Source: Neoscytalidium dimidiatum (Eukaryota > Ascomycota > Dothideomycetes > Botryosphaeriales > Botryosphaeriaceae). From it: 64,000 bases of DNA. The position numbers were made by a program, and so were the translations under genes. The stretch lies in contig CM074701.1 of the NCBI GenBank assembly GCA_037367355.1, forward strand, positions 310,001 to 374,000, in the 5' to 3' direction. Position 1 is the first letter of the stretch. Each line of letters begins with the position of its first letter. A model generated the notes under the pieces. It made no database searches. It was not told the origin of the DNA and saw only the letters and a program-made list of their open reading frames with translations. This document shows, piece after piece, positions 22,180-32,739 of the stretch.

Positions 22180-24153
22180 TAGAAGCCGGCAAAAATTTAG
22201 CCCTCACTTTTCCAGTGGAAAATTTTTGGAATAGTGATTATTTGTAATCCTATATTACCAACTTTTCCACAGACGCGAAAAACGCTGTGGTCTGCTTCTA
22301 TTAGATTGTCACTTCCACGCCAGCGTCTAAACAGTGCTGCTCGCAACAGGGTATTCTCTCTTCTCTCTCGATTACCACCTTCGCCTCAGTCATCATTAAG
22401 ATCATATACCTTCTATTTCTCGTATTTCTGCTTATCGGATCCCGCTCAACCACACTCGTCTCATTAAACAAGCACTATGACCATTACCACCCGCTTTTCT
22501 CCTCCACGCGTAGAAAGGGTTACGCCTGTAATACTGGCATTTGTTCCACCCATGAACGTGACAGCCGTTCCTCTCGAACAACGTGCAAGACAAGCGAGGC
22601 AACTATATGCGCTACAGCTCGATGATTTTGATGAAGAAGGGGCCGCGCGTTAGGAGCACGTTTTCAGTTTTCACAAAGCCTACGAAGTATTCTGCAATGA
22701 GCCGTTATAGTTAAGCTCATTTAGTGGTGCCTTAGAAATTATTACGTAAGATAGTACTGCCGACGAGAGCGGTGCTCGGCGTGGCCAATACTGTCACTCA
22801 GAGTGGAAGTCTGTAAGGAGATGTCTCGAGGGAGAGGCCAGTCATAGTGGCTGCACAGATTAAATTGAATTGCACGGATGTGCTATTTTTTGGGAGATTG
22901 AATGTACTGTGTGTGGCGAGAAGGTGACATAGGTTTGACAACGACCATAAGTCACGTTAAAGATTCAATTCCAGCACTGCACTCTCCGTAACACTAATCA
23001 GTATTCTCGCTAACTATTGGTATATTACAAGTTTATACGAAGGGGGAGCCAGCTTCGAAGTCTTCAGCAGGGGAGACTAAATGCATTTATTTGAAATATT
23101 GTCTTTCTTGCAGCTTTTCGTTACGAGTGCAGCAGCATCAACAGAGCTGTGCAAGCTTAGTGAGAATTCTTAGCCCTTAGCAGTCCACTGTGCTAATTCC
23201 TCTTGCTCAACACACTTGTGTTGCTAGTATTAAGACACAATTTCCACATTGTAATTAGAATCGAGGAAGACACAGGCAGATTGCTGTTGAATCTAACCAT
23301 TACGCAAGGAGTATCCGCTGTGTTTTTCTATATTTCCCCAAATTTTAAAGTCAGTAAAAACGGGGTCTGGCAAGGATTTTCCTCCAATGGTCACAGTCAG
23401 CGCTACCTTCTCACTTCATTCGATCCTTGAATTAACATTTGCTAGAATTCTGATTGAAACAAAAGCCGAGAGGATTGCAAAAGAAGAACAGAAGGAAGAT
23501 TACCTCCCGATTTCCATTAAAAAAAAAAATGTCAACTCGTCTACGCTATGCGATAAATATCTATCTGAGGAGTTGATAGGTCTGGTACTTGGACTCTCGA
23601 ATTATTGTGTGACTGATAATTACCAGGGAGGATCCTTGACATAATGTCCGTTTCTAGGAATCGTACTTGATCATAGATCTCTATCGCAACACTTCCTATA
23701 CAATTTCGACCTCTATCGGGAAGTCCAAGAACCCTCTGAGTACTCAATTGGCCCATAGTAATTCGCTTGAGAGAATATACCATTCTTGCTGACCCTTCAG
23801 ATATTGGATCAATCCTGCCCACGTTCGCATCCATGGGCTGCTTTCCGAAGACCTCTACCAACGCGGCACGGAACGGCCTCTCAGATGTGCAATCACCATA
23901 GAACAAAAGTTTGTCGATCTCGCACTGTGTTTCCTGTAACACCAATTCACGCCTGGGCGTTTACTTTTGGATGTCGGAAACCCAAACGCGACTTCGCATC
24001 CATCGTTCAAAGGGCTGATCCAGAAAGTCTGTGAATGCCTTCAAAGCTTCTTTCGATGTTCTTCGCCTTTAGATACAGACTTTGCTCCAAGGTCTGCCGA
24101 AGCATCTTCAACGTGTGGAGAAATAAAGACTTCTTCAATAGCGAAGATTGCCA
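22180..24153. other. AT-rich region with no supported gene except a possible short ORF
   Basis: Low-GC sequence. Minus-strand open stretches such as 23541-23945 may be part of the decayed gene to the right but show no motif. A short ORF inside is listed separately. Confidence 0.4.
22477..22653 (+). CDS. Possible 58-residue small protein
   Basis: ATG at 22477 follows a pyrimidine-rich, leader-like stretch and opens a 58-residue frame ending in TAG. The peptide is polar, with RARQARQLYALQLDDFDEE near its end, which is helix-like and charged. There is no signal peptide. It could be a real small protein, the first exon of a decayed gene, or chance. I do not recognise it. Confidence 0.2.
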   Translation: MTITTRFSPPRVERVTPVILAFVPPMNVTAVPLEQRARQARQLYALQLDDFDEEGAAR

Positions 24154-24744
24154 TCATGAACTCAGAGAAATAGTAATCAACGGTGGTGAGGAGTCCTTCA
24201 GCATCGCTATAGGTATGGTTCGCAATGTTCTAGGAGTCGTCAACAAGATATCGGAAATACTGTAAATCCACGTATTGAGGGCATCCCTAATGATCTGTTG
24301 TTGATACTTGAATATAGTGTCGTCCATCTCGAGCGGTACAGCTACGCCGACTTGGCAGAAAGCTGTCTCGAAATACTCTTTTTCATTCATTTTGAGGGAT
24401 TGTACCGTGGTATCCACCGCTTTCGTGATCGAGCTTCTGGGACAGCAACTCCCGAGGACAGGAAATCTAGTGAGATTTGCGCACAATTCCGAGGGGGTAA
24501 GGGCCAGTTCTGATTCCTGTCCAGGGCGCATGGACTGTTTGTACTGGGCACTCCCATCGACCTTCGAGACGTTGGTAGTGATCTCGTTGAGATCATATAT
24601 CGATACTGTGCTATGATCCAGTTGCAACGCAAAGCCAACTCCAAGGATTGGTCCTATAGGTATTGTTGGATCGAAAAGTTGCCAAAGGGAAAGACATACA
24701 GAGAATACGAGAATCAGGGCGACATAGGCCATCGTCCTCCACAT
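24154..24744 (-). pseudogene. Membrane-anchored protein remnant, unrecognised
   Basis: A 196-residue frame starts with a hydrophobic segment (MAYVALILVFSVCLSLW) that would be a signal anchor, followed by a polar domain with several cysteines (ELCANLTRFPVLGSCCPRS). The last ~30 residues appear to be in the wrong frame. In the neighbouring frame the sequence continues sensibly as LLTTVDYYFSEFMMAIF..EEVFISPHVEDASADLG for another 55 codons before a stop. This could be a missed intron with a weak GTGGAT donor, or a frameshift. Fungal genomes contain many large membrane proteins of unknown function with this layout; this looks like a broken or partial copy. Confidence 0.35.
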
Positions 24745-25396
24745 TGATTTGACAGTCTTGCGCTTAGAAATTGTCCTTAAGAGAGGTCTACGGTAAGCCC
24801 TATATAGTACAACGAACCTGTGCTATTGTTGATTGCGGTCGAGGGTTTCCTGTTCATATATATTGTCTGTTGCCTATGCCGGCCAAGAATCAAAGCGTCC
24901 TCCTCGATTGTGTAGTGAACGTACCATAGAGTTGCACTTAGAAGAAAATTTTAAAAAAAAAAAAAAAAAACACACACACACATAGGAAAAGTCATCTTCT
25001 TACAAGGAAACCTATAAGGTAAATGCTCACCGGGCCAAACGAGGTCTGCTCGTAATACTGATTAATCGAAAATTCAACGGACGATCCATGAAGCCCTGAA
25101 TATATCCCTTGCAACTGCGGCTCTATTGCAATTTTGCGCACGCGAGTTCAGTGACAGGAAGTTGCTTGGCCAACCTCTGGTCTTGAAAAGTGACTCAACA
25201 GTGCATTGGGGGCCAAAAGAGATTGCCGGCATTTGCCGGGAAAGAGCTTAGCGCGATCGGGCTTGAATCTTGCATCTATCGGCCTGAAGAATCCGTCCAA
25301 TCCTCCACGAACAACTGCTCCACCTCTCTGGATAAAGAGTTCAACCAACCACAAAAAACCAACTACCGAAAACGGCACTCAACCCGCCCCTTCCGC
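24745..25396. other. Intergenic region with an A-run and CA repeat
   Basis: A run of about 18 A followed by (CA)n lies at 24953-24982. The last ~200 bases precede the HET gene start; the frame there is open back to 25190 but reads like untranslated leader. Confidence 0.45.
24953..24982 (+). repeat. Poly(A) run followed by (CA)n
   Basis: About 18 A residues are directly followed by six CA units. It could be a plain microsatellite or the tail of an old retroposed sequence; nothing upstream identifies an element. Confidence 0.75.
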
Positions 25397-27598
25397 ATGA
25401 ATACAAACCTGCAACTCTCCCTCCACGACCTGCGCGCCCACCACCCCAGAAACCATGACCTCATCACCCAGCTCCTGCACATCCAATCCACCTACCTCCT
25501 CCACAACCTCAAATCCCTCACCTGGATCACCAACCTCCAATGCCTCAGCACCCACAACCCGCTAGCCCGCAAGCGCAAGCACGGCGCCGCGGGCCCCTCC
25601 ACCAGCACCGCCCAGACCCTCACGCGCACCACCGTCAACGGCCGCACCGGCGCCTACATCGCCGTCTCCTACCCGTGGGAAGCCTCCACCGCGGCGCACA
25701 CCCTCGACGCGCCCGCCACCGGCGCCTGGCGCATCCGATCATCCCCGTCCTCGCGCGCGCACGCCACCAGCGCCGTCCGCGACGCCGTCCTCGCGCGCGC
25801 CGCCGCCTGCGCCGCCGCGCTGGGCTGCCCCAACGTGTGGATCGACCGCGAGTGCGTGCCGCAGGAGGCCGGCCCCGAGAACGAGGCCGCCCTGCACACG
25901 ATGGACCTCGTGTACCAGTTCAGCGACTGGCCCGTCGCGCTGCTGTTCGCGCCGCTGCGGGACGCCGCGGACCTGCGCGCGTTCGCGTCGGTCATGGGGC
26001 GGGAGCTGCTGGCGCGGCGGAGGAGGGGGCTTGCCGGGGATGAGTTGCGGGAGGGCGTGGATGTTGGGGACGTGAGGGGCGCGCTGGGCGTGTTGGAAAG
26101 GGTGACGGCCGATCCGTGGTGGGAGCGGGCGTGGACGTTCCAGGAAAATTACTGCGCGGGGCCGAAGATGAACTTGCTGATTCCGTTGGCGGATGGCAGG
26201 TTGTGGCGGAAAAGGCGGAAAGGGGAGGCGTGGCGGACGGGGGATGTGCCGGGGGAGTTGCTGGTCAGCTCGGTGGAGTTCCACAAGGCGGCCACGCGGT
26301 TCTGTCTGGCTTTTTTGAGGAGCTCGTTCATCTCGGATGCGGAGAAAGAGACTTGTTGGAGGGTTATTCGGAAAGCCGGGAGGTATTCGTACACGATTCT
26401 GCACGATGGCACGGCCGGTGCCTGGGACTATTCGAGGACCATGACAACGAGGATTCTTGAAGATATTGCGCATCGCAATGCAAGATTCCGCGCAGACTTG
26501 CTTCCTATTGCATCGAATTGTTGCCAGTACGGCGCGAGGCTGGACACGAGTCAACTGTACGACTCGAATGAGCACCTCAGTGTTTGTATACTTGCGCTTT
26601 GGCTACTCAATGGCGAAATCTTCAAGAGCGAGGTAAGCCACGTGCCGTCAGGGTTGGCGAAGATGAGTATATTCGAGTACCTCAAGGCTATCTCTCTGGA
26701 CAACTTTGCCCCTCCCGTAAAAGATGGCCAACTTACTTTCTTGAAAACATGTCGCTTTGTAGACGTCCAATTATCAGAATATGGTGTCACTACAAGCGGC
26801 TGGTTGTGGAGTGTCGACCGACAAATATCCACGAAAGATTTCAAGCTCAGGAGCCAGAAATTGAAAAGCAAGGACAAGGCAGACCACGGAGATCCGGATC
26901 CGGCAGAACCGCCACTGAAAGTACTTGCTGATGAGCTTCGCAGCAGAGGATATCATGAAATCGCGGAATTACTGAAAAGAAATAAGTATTTTCAGGAGAA
27001 CAAAGAGAAGAAACGCAGCAGCGAGGTTGAAGGAAGCAGCCCAACGCCTGCGGAGGCCTACATGCGCATCGCCGCCAGAAACCTCGAGAGAGCTGTAATC
27101 AAAGACTCTCCGCTCCTTCTTGGCCGTTTATGGGATGCGCAGAGCGAAGAGGAGGATGACAGCTCACTACCTCCGCACACCGCTATTTTCATAGGCAAGA
27201 GAGAAGCTCAAGAAGTTAGTAAAGCATCTGAACTAAACGGTCGCGAACTGGTCGGAGGCCATCTTGGCTGCGCAAGTGAGAGCTGCTCCGACTCTTCGGA
27301 ATCGCCAACCCCGGAGAAAGAGGCAGCACCGCAATCATTCGTCCCAACATACGCTTTTACGGCATGGAGCGGCCGATCGGACGATATTGACCGAAACGTA
27401 GAGGAGAGTCTGATCGACAAATACGTGTCACTGGAGGTATCTGTGGACGAGCAACGGGCCAATGGCATTCCGCTGTTGAAGACAAAGCGTTGGGTGAACG
27501 GGCTCTGCTTCTTCGGTAGAGAAGCAGAGATGGACGTCACATTTGCTTGGCCACCCGGACTAAGCAATATTATGGAAAATGAGACAGACGCTGGATGA
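25397..27598 (+). CDS. HET-domain protein (heterokaryon incompatibility type)
   Basis: A single exon of 733 residues. The HET domain core is clear: YIAVSYPWEAS near residues 87-97 (family: Y.ALSY.WG), then NVWIDRECVPQE with ALHTMDLVYQFSD (family: WIDAICINQ...M..IY), then DPWWERAWTFQENY (family: RGWTLQE). Variants in each motif place it in a divergent HET subgroup. In the family these proteins induce regulated cell death in vegetative incompatibility; the C-terminal ~450 residues, of unknown fold here, would confer specificity or partner binding. The first ~300 codons are very GC-rich, with a strong third-position C bias that falls off sharply downstream. The start at 25397 was chosen because the upstream in-frame extension (from 25190) reads like leader sequence. 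Confidence 0.82.
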   Translation: MNTNLQLSLHDLRAHHPRNHDLITQLLHIQSTYLLHNLKSLTWITNLQCLSTHNPLARKRKHGAAGPSTSTAQTLTRTTVNGRTGAYIAVSYPWEASTAAHTLDAPATGAWRIRSSPSSRAHATSAVRDAVLARAAACAAALGCPNVWIDRECVPQEAGPENEAALHTMDLVYQFSDWPVALLFAPLRDAADLRAFASVMGRELLARRRRGLAGDELREGVDVGDVRGALGVLERVTADPWWERAWTFQENYCAGPKMNLLIPLADGRLWRKRRKGEAWRTGDVPGELLVSSVEFHKAATRFCLAFLRSSFISDAEKETCWRVIRKAGRYSYTILHDGTAGAWDYSRTMTTRILEDIAHRNARFRADLLPIASNCCQYGARLDTSQLYDSNEHLSVCILALWLLNGEIFKSEVSHVPSGLAKMSIFEYLKAISLDNFAPPVKDGQLTFLKTCRFVDVQLSEYGVTTSGWLWSVDRQISTKDFKLRSQKLKSKDKADHGDPDPAEPPLKVLADELRSRGYHEIAELLKRNKYFQENKEKKRSSEVEGSSPTPAEAYMRIAARNLERAVIKDSPLLLGRLWDAQSEEEDDSSLPPHTAIFIGKREAQEVSKASELNGRELVGGHLGCASESCSDSSESPTPEKEAAPQSFVPTYAFTAWSGRSDDIDRNVEESLIDKYVSLEVSVDEQRANGIPLLKTKRWVNGLCFFGREAEMDVTFAWPPGLSNIMENETDAG

Positions 27599-28640
27599 TG
27601 TCCAGTCTGATCTGGGTTCTTGTCGGAATCGTGTGGAAAGAACATTGTGACTTTACCTCCAGTACTCGCTCAATTGACATGCTTTCGAATTCTCATGGTT
27701 TGTCAGCTGAGGTGGTAGCTGCTATCCGAGGTTTGGAGGATCGGAATCCAAGTTTCCCAAGGCCCTTTTCTGGAGTTTTGTTGTGGGTCATTTCTCGTCC
27801 AGCTCTGCTCGCCTTTTCGAATCACGGAATGCTTCTGAAGCCGGGGCCAGCGCTGATCAAGTCGTCGAAAAAGCCGACGCATCCAGGGTAGGCCAAAACG
27901 AAGCCGAGATGAGGCCGAATTCCGTCGAGCCAAGGAGCAAGGTCACCTGGAAAATTCCATCCCAAGGCAGAAGAAAATTCTGTTTATTCACTGTAGTATA
28001 CATATGCTGTGGCTGAGGTACTAGCTACAAGCTATTTACGCATATGGTGGCATGTAGCGCTCAAACTATCATGACGTGCAGAAAGTAAAAGAGCCGCACG
28101 AAAGATAGCTGGGTCTATAGAAGGATAGGATCACCCGGGGAAAAAGGAAAATTCTATTCATGGTAAAGCGCCTACGAACCAGCCCCCAAACCTCCTTACA
28201 CAGCGCAGCCTCAATTGGCAACGCTCGAGCAGTACTGCGGTCTCAACATCATCGATAGCAAGCTCGGTCACAATCCTTCAAGTCCCATCCCCACATTTCG
28301 GACCGTAGTGCTCCTTACGCTTTCTAGGAATGGCAGTGTCCTAAGCTTTTCGACATGATCAAAGTTCGTACTCACGGACATAGCCAACACCGGTGGAGCG
28401 TTGCTGCCTTCGGACCATCCCACTTCACTAATCATTGAGTAGAAAGGAGATCAGGCGTTTCAAGATGCAAGCTCTGCACTTCTATTCTTATGACCGGGAC
28501 TGCAGGCTCAAGTATAAGTAAAGGAAATTCTTCGCAGACTCAATTCAGCATCACACAATAAACCGACATCCGCAAACTTCCAACATTCTCAATTCCAACT
28601 CGATTCCGCCTCCGTCAACAAAACAAAAACTCTCGCAACC
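27599..28640. other. Intergenic region; promoter of the secreted protein gene at the right end
   Basis: No supported gene. A TATA-like AGTATAAGTAAA lies near 28512, about 130 bases before the next start codon, in an otherwise C/A-rich leader. Confidence 0.45.
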
Positions 28641-29030
28641 ATGTACTTCAACCCTCTCACTGTTGTCGCCCTCCTCGCCGGCCTCACCTTCGCCAGCCCG
28701 ATCGTCCAGCCCGCGGCCGACAACACCACAACCACCCTCTTCCGCCGCGCCAACTCATGCACAGCCAGCCTCTCGGTCAACAAGCAGTGGGACATCACGC
28801 TCGACAATGATGTCAGCTACAACGATGCATGCGGCAGCGGCTGCCTTGACAACATTCGCGGTCGCTGCGGCGTCGTCTCCGACTGGGGTTGCCGCCGTAA
28901 TGCCGCTGGCCAAGGCATCTACCATTTCAGCACGTCGTCTTTCTGCACTGAATACGACATGACACAGGCGCTCAAGGCCTGCACGAGGAAAGAACAGACG
29001 ATCAATTGTAACAGGATCACTGGGGCTTAA
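28641..29030 (+). CDS. Small secreted cysteine-rich protein, effector-like
   Basis: A single exon of 129 residues. Residues 1-19 form a classic signal peptide with the hydrophobic core LTVVALLAGLTFAS. A short pro-region contains an N-glycosylation site (N28-T-T) and ends in the dibasic R35-R36, a likely Kex2-type cleavage site. The mature part has eight cysteines (C40, C64, C68, C76, C84, C102, C114, C123), enough for four disulfides and no other cysteines, so it should be stable outside the cell. Isolated genes of this kind beside AT-rich decayed DNA are typical of candidate effectors in plant-associated fungi. I do not recognise the fold or family, and the effector role is inference. Confidence 0.8.
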   Translation: MYFNPLTVVALLAGLTFASPIVQPAADNTTTTLFRRANSCTASLSVNKQWDITLDNDVSYNDACGSGCLDNIRGRCGVVSDWGCRRNAAGQGIYHFSTSSFCTEYDMTQALKACTRKEQTINCNRITGA

Positions 29031-29958
29031 GACGTTTTGTATGGATGGGATTTTCCTCTAAGGAAGCAATGGGATGGGCATTGTTGATTCTTGGGGACTG
29101 CAGTTACTGCTGAGTTTGCTTTGATGTACATACGTTCGCCGCATGTCACTAGTAATGTCGAAATATGAGATCCTTACTTGATTCATATTCCTATGTTCAC
29201 TCGATGGTGAGGTCGCTGATGATTGATTTTCTCATAGGGCAACCTTGAGAAATGGGATTGAGAGGACGTGCGCACATCTACCAGATCATCTACACCTACT
29301 ACAACTCCACAAAGCGGGCATGACGGACTTAGCTCGCCGGCCAATCCTTATTCATAGCCTTCCATCTTGGATATCATGATCGGATACAATATATACAGAG
29401 CTTCCAAGAACCATTCCGAGCTGTTGAGCCAGCGAGCTACTAGATTCTTCGAAGAAACCTCGCTCAATGAAACATCAACTATCATTGGAAACTTGCTCTC
29501 AGAAGAGTGTAATTTCTAAATATATCATTCATTGGGATTACTAGGCCAAAGCCATTACGCTTACACCCAGTACTTAGTAGCCATGTCCTTAGGCAGTGCC
29601 GCTCTCGTTTCCGAGATAAGTCTAATATTAGGCATCCCCAGGCCCTCAGACGTGCGACTGGCTTTGTCTTACATTTTCTAATCTAAGGACTATGCGTTGT
29701 TTGCTAATGCTTAGTCGCGTCAGCAGAACGGTGCCATTTCTAAAACCAGCCGTGGGGTAGACGAGTCGATCTGTCTGACCAACTTCTGCACACTTACATG
29801 TATATATAAGCTTGTTTTCACATATTTTCGAGCGCCAACCCTCCTGCCGTGCGGCTTCAGCCCGATTAATATCATATCCATTTTCCTTGCTTCACTCTTC
29901 ACAACCACTTCGACCTCTCTTCGGTCTTACAAAGGAGAAGAAAAAAAAATCCAGCACC
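29031..29958. other. Intergenic region; promoter of the SDR gene at the right end
   Basis: AT-rich, with no supported gene. It contains the TATA box listed separately and an A-rich leader before the SDR start. Confidence 0.5.
29801..29810 (+). promoter_or_regulatory. TATA box of the SDR gene
   Basis: TATATATAAG lies about 150 bases upstream of the SDR start codon and is followed by a pyrimidine-rich leader. Confidence 0.5.
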
Positions 29959-30850
29959 ATGACCAATCTCCAAGGCAAAGTCATCGCCATCACCGGTGCC
30001 GCTTCCGGCATCGGCTTCGCTGTCGCAAAGCTGGCCGCGCACCGCGGCGCCTGTGTCTCCCTCGCCGACATACACGGGGGAGGCCTAGCGGACGCAGCCG
30101 CAGCGATCGAAGCTGCCGACAGACAGGTGCTGACCAGCAAAGTAAACGTAAATGACGCGGAGCAAGTGGGCGCCTGGATCGAAAAGACGGACACTGCGTT
30201 CGGACGCCTCGACGGAGCGGCAAACATCGCGGATGTGGCGCCCAGGATTGGCAGCGTAGAGGATGTGGATGAAGCGGCGTGGAAAGTAGGGTTTCTCTTC
30301 CTTCCATTTGCCCGTGCGTTACTCCAATCTATTATCGTAGCTGATCTATATATGTACTGTACGGAATACAGGTTCAAATAGACGTTAACCTCACGGGGGT
30401 GATGAACTGCCTTCGCGCGCAGCTAAAGCATCTGGTGGCGCCCAGCGGCAGCATCGTGAATGCGTCGAGCGCTGCAGGGTTGCACGGTGCTGCTGGCGCC
30501 GCCGGCTACAGCGCTGCCAAGCACGGCGTCATTGGGCTGAGTAGGACCGCGGCAAAGGATGTTGGTACCCGTGGGATCAGAGTTAACTGTGTTGCGCCGT
30601 ATGTTCCTGTCAATGTTTGACCGGGTTCCTATCTGTGCTAATTATTTCGTGCTATAGGGGCTACATAGAAACGCCAATGCTGATGAGTGACTTGTCTGCG
30701 GAACAAATCCAGCAATTGGTTTCCCAGGTGCCTATGCAGAGAGTTGGGACCCCAGACGAGGTGGCCCCGCTGGTTTTGTTCCTACTCAGCGATGATGCCA
30801 GCTACATAACCGGCTCAGTCTATCAAGTTGACGGTGGGTTAGTATGTTGA
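29959..30850 (+). CDS. Short-chain dehydrogenase/reductase (classical SDR)
   Basis: Exons 29959-30285, 30372-30598 and 30658-30850 give 248 residues, the normal length for a classical SDR. The NAD(P)-binding glycine motif TGAASGIG is at residues 12-19, the catalytic Ser at 141/142 (NASSAAG) and YxxxK at Y155-SAA-K159. The C terminus ends in [13 protein letters not shown], the usual family ending. An aspartate after the second beta strand (SLAD) suggests NAD(H) preference. One point is odd: the structural NNAG motif reads N89-I-A-D92, with Asp in place of Gly. The rest is intact and there are no premature stops, so I call it functional but unusual. The substrate is unknown. It lies between the secreted protein gene and a broken P450. 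Confidence 0.9.
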
Positions 30851-31540
30851 ATGCGTCATAGCTTTATGTTCTGCGAAACGTCTTCCGCATTCTTGATCGG
30901 AGTTGGGTAGAAAAGGGTGGTCATCAATGGTAAACACTCCTTAAGATTTACGGTAGGCTAAGAACACCATTTTGAAGGCAGTGCCTTATGAGTGTATCTT
31001 TTTGCAGAGCAGAAATATTGTTAGAAGAGGGATACAATTGGAGCAAGATGTTGGGTCACGCTTCGGGCAGGTCATGGTGCCGATATGTTTTGCTTCACAG
31101 CCCAAAATATACATACGAGATTACCTCAGCGACAAGAGCTAGTGCGTCCTGCGCGCTTGAGTCTCAAAATCAACTATGATTCGAGCGTATTAGGTTATTT
31201 CAGGGTCTTACAAAGTCAATTCAAAGTAAAATCAACCCCGATAACCCATATTTGAACCAAGTATACTCAATATAGCTCAATACAATGAACGCAAGAGCGC
31301 AAAAAGTGGCGATCTTGTCCTTGAATGCAAGGATGCTACCATGCCAAACACGAGTCCATTAGGGTAGGGGCTCGCTAAGAACAACTGATTAATCTGGGCT
31401 CGCTCTATTCAACGGATTTACCGAGGCCGAGCGGCCTTACAGTGCAAGTTCCTGTGGTATGGTATTTGTGGCATGTACCAGGCAGGTCGAGTAAGTACCG
31501 TATATATTATACAGTATCTCAATCATGGCGTGTCCAAACT
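30851..31540. other. AT-rich intergenic DNA
   Basis: No supported gene. The frame at 30988-31179 lacks motifs. Composition is that of the neighbouring decayed block. Confidence 0.45.
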
Positions 31541-32421
31541 CGTCAACCACTTTCCCGGCAGCTCTCTCGGCCCAATCACAGCCCCTGTGTCGTACACAGT
31601 AATTCTTGGCGGCAATTTTCTTCTATTATGTTTGTCGTCTGTTTCAGATTGGAAAGCTTCCGGCCAGTATGCCTCTAGGGCCACCCACAATACCAATTTA
31701 CGGTAACTACAAAGAAGTACGTGATTTTCATGGAGAAGCACACGAAGAACGACAATTTTGACAGCATTCAGTATCCACCATGGAATCTGGATCTCAAATC
31801 TAGTGAATGCGCAACGAAATATGGCCCGCTCGTCACGGCGATGCGCGGCAATCAAGCCAACGTTATTGTCAGTGACGGCAAGGCCGCTCGCGATATCTTC
31901 GATAGAATGAGAACTAAGACTTCAAGCCGGCCGGATGAGTACCTCGCTTGCGAACTAGCCTCAGGCGGATACCAAATCGCAGTCCAGCCCTCAGGCACAC
32001 GGTATCGCGAGGGACGTAAACTCTTCTACTCTATCCTTAACGTCAGCGCTACGAGACGCTATCTGCCATACTAAGGATCTCGAAACGACAAAGCTGGTCT
32101 ACGACATCCTCGAGCATCCAAACGACTGGCGCCCGCAGGTTTTCCGGTACAGTAACTCGATAGGACTACTTCTAATGACGGGGCGCCGCGTACACAGATG
32201 TTACAGTGCAGCGCACGCAGGACAGAAGGGCCCAAAGGAAAGTGTGAGGAGTAGGCCTCGGAAGGCACCACTCTGCAGAATCAGCCCGCACGTGACAGAC
32301 CCATCCCGGTAGACAAGAGGAAGAATCTATCTGAAAACTACCCAGTAGATCAATACTTTGATCGACTATACACTACATATACTTTCCTATATATACATAT
32401 ATATAATAATAACAATAATAA

Positions 32422-32739
32422 TAAACCACACTCTCTAGATAGCTTTAGCCCTCGTAGTCAACTTCCGATAATTGTTGGTAAGTAGGCCTTCGCATGATTG
32501 TTATGGCAAGTACGCTTAGCGCGGCGCTAGCGCCGCTGGGTAGTTTAGCTCCTCCGCTCTTTCAGACAGAACAAGGGCAGACAACGAATACAGATGCATA
32601 CGAGTTTTTGCTCCAACAATGATGCAGTGCTCAGTTATCACTTGTTCTCTCTCTCTTCTCGTATCCACTCTAGGAAAACCCCGACTAGCTTCCTCCCTCT
32701 TTGGTGTTTGATCCTTAGAAGCGGAGGCCGTCCGTTACA
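32422..32739. repeat. LTR-type dispersed repeat, copy A (with internal insertion)
   Basis: About 180 bases match DNA at 63141-63341 with moderate divergence. The match begins around CACACTCTCTAGATAGCTTT and ends at GGCCGTCCGTTACA. The CA end, and TGTAACGG on the other strand, fit a long terminal repeat. No internal retroelement genes flank it, so it would be a solo LTR or fragment. Relative to copy B it carries about 130 extra bases. The upstream AT-rich part (about 32385-32421) cannot be aligned to copy B by eye, so the true left end is not known. Confidence 0.65.
32492..32625. mobile_element. About 134-bp insertion with terminal inverted repeats inside LTR copy A
   Basis: The extra DNA in copy A is bounded by GCATGATTGTT (32492-32502) and AACAATGATGC (32615-32625), which are inverted repeats matching at 10 of 11 positions. 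Near its left third is a perfect 16-base palindrome, GCGGCGCTAGCGCCGC (32521-32536). Copy B runs directly from CTTCGCA into GTGCTCAG at the matching place. It looks like a very small non-autonomous element (MITE-like). A deletion in copy B is the alternative. Confidence 0.45.

Noticed and set aside
25190..25396. N-terminal extension of the HET protein by 69 residues
   Set aside because: The extension has leader-like composition and no conserved sequence; the downstream ATG is the better start.
32284..32296. CACGTGAC shared near both LTR copies as a possible common left end
   Set aside because: The distance to the aligned core differs greatly between the copies and the intervening DNA does not align by eye, so it is probably coincidence.
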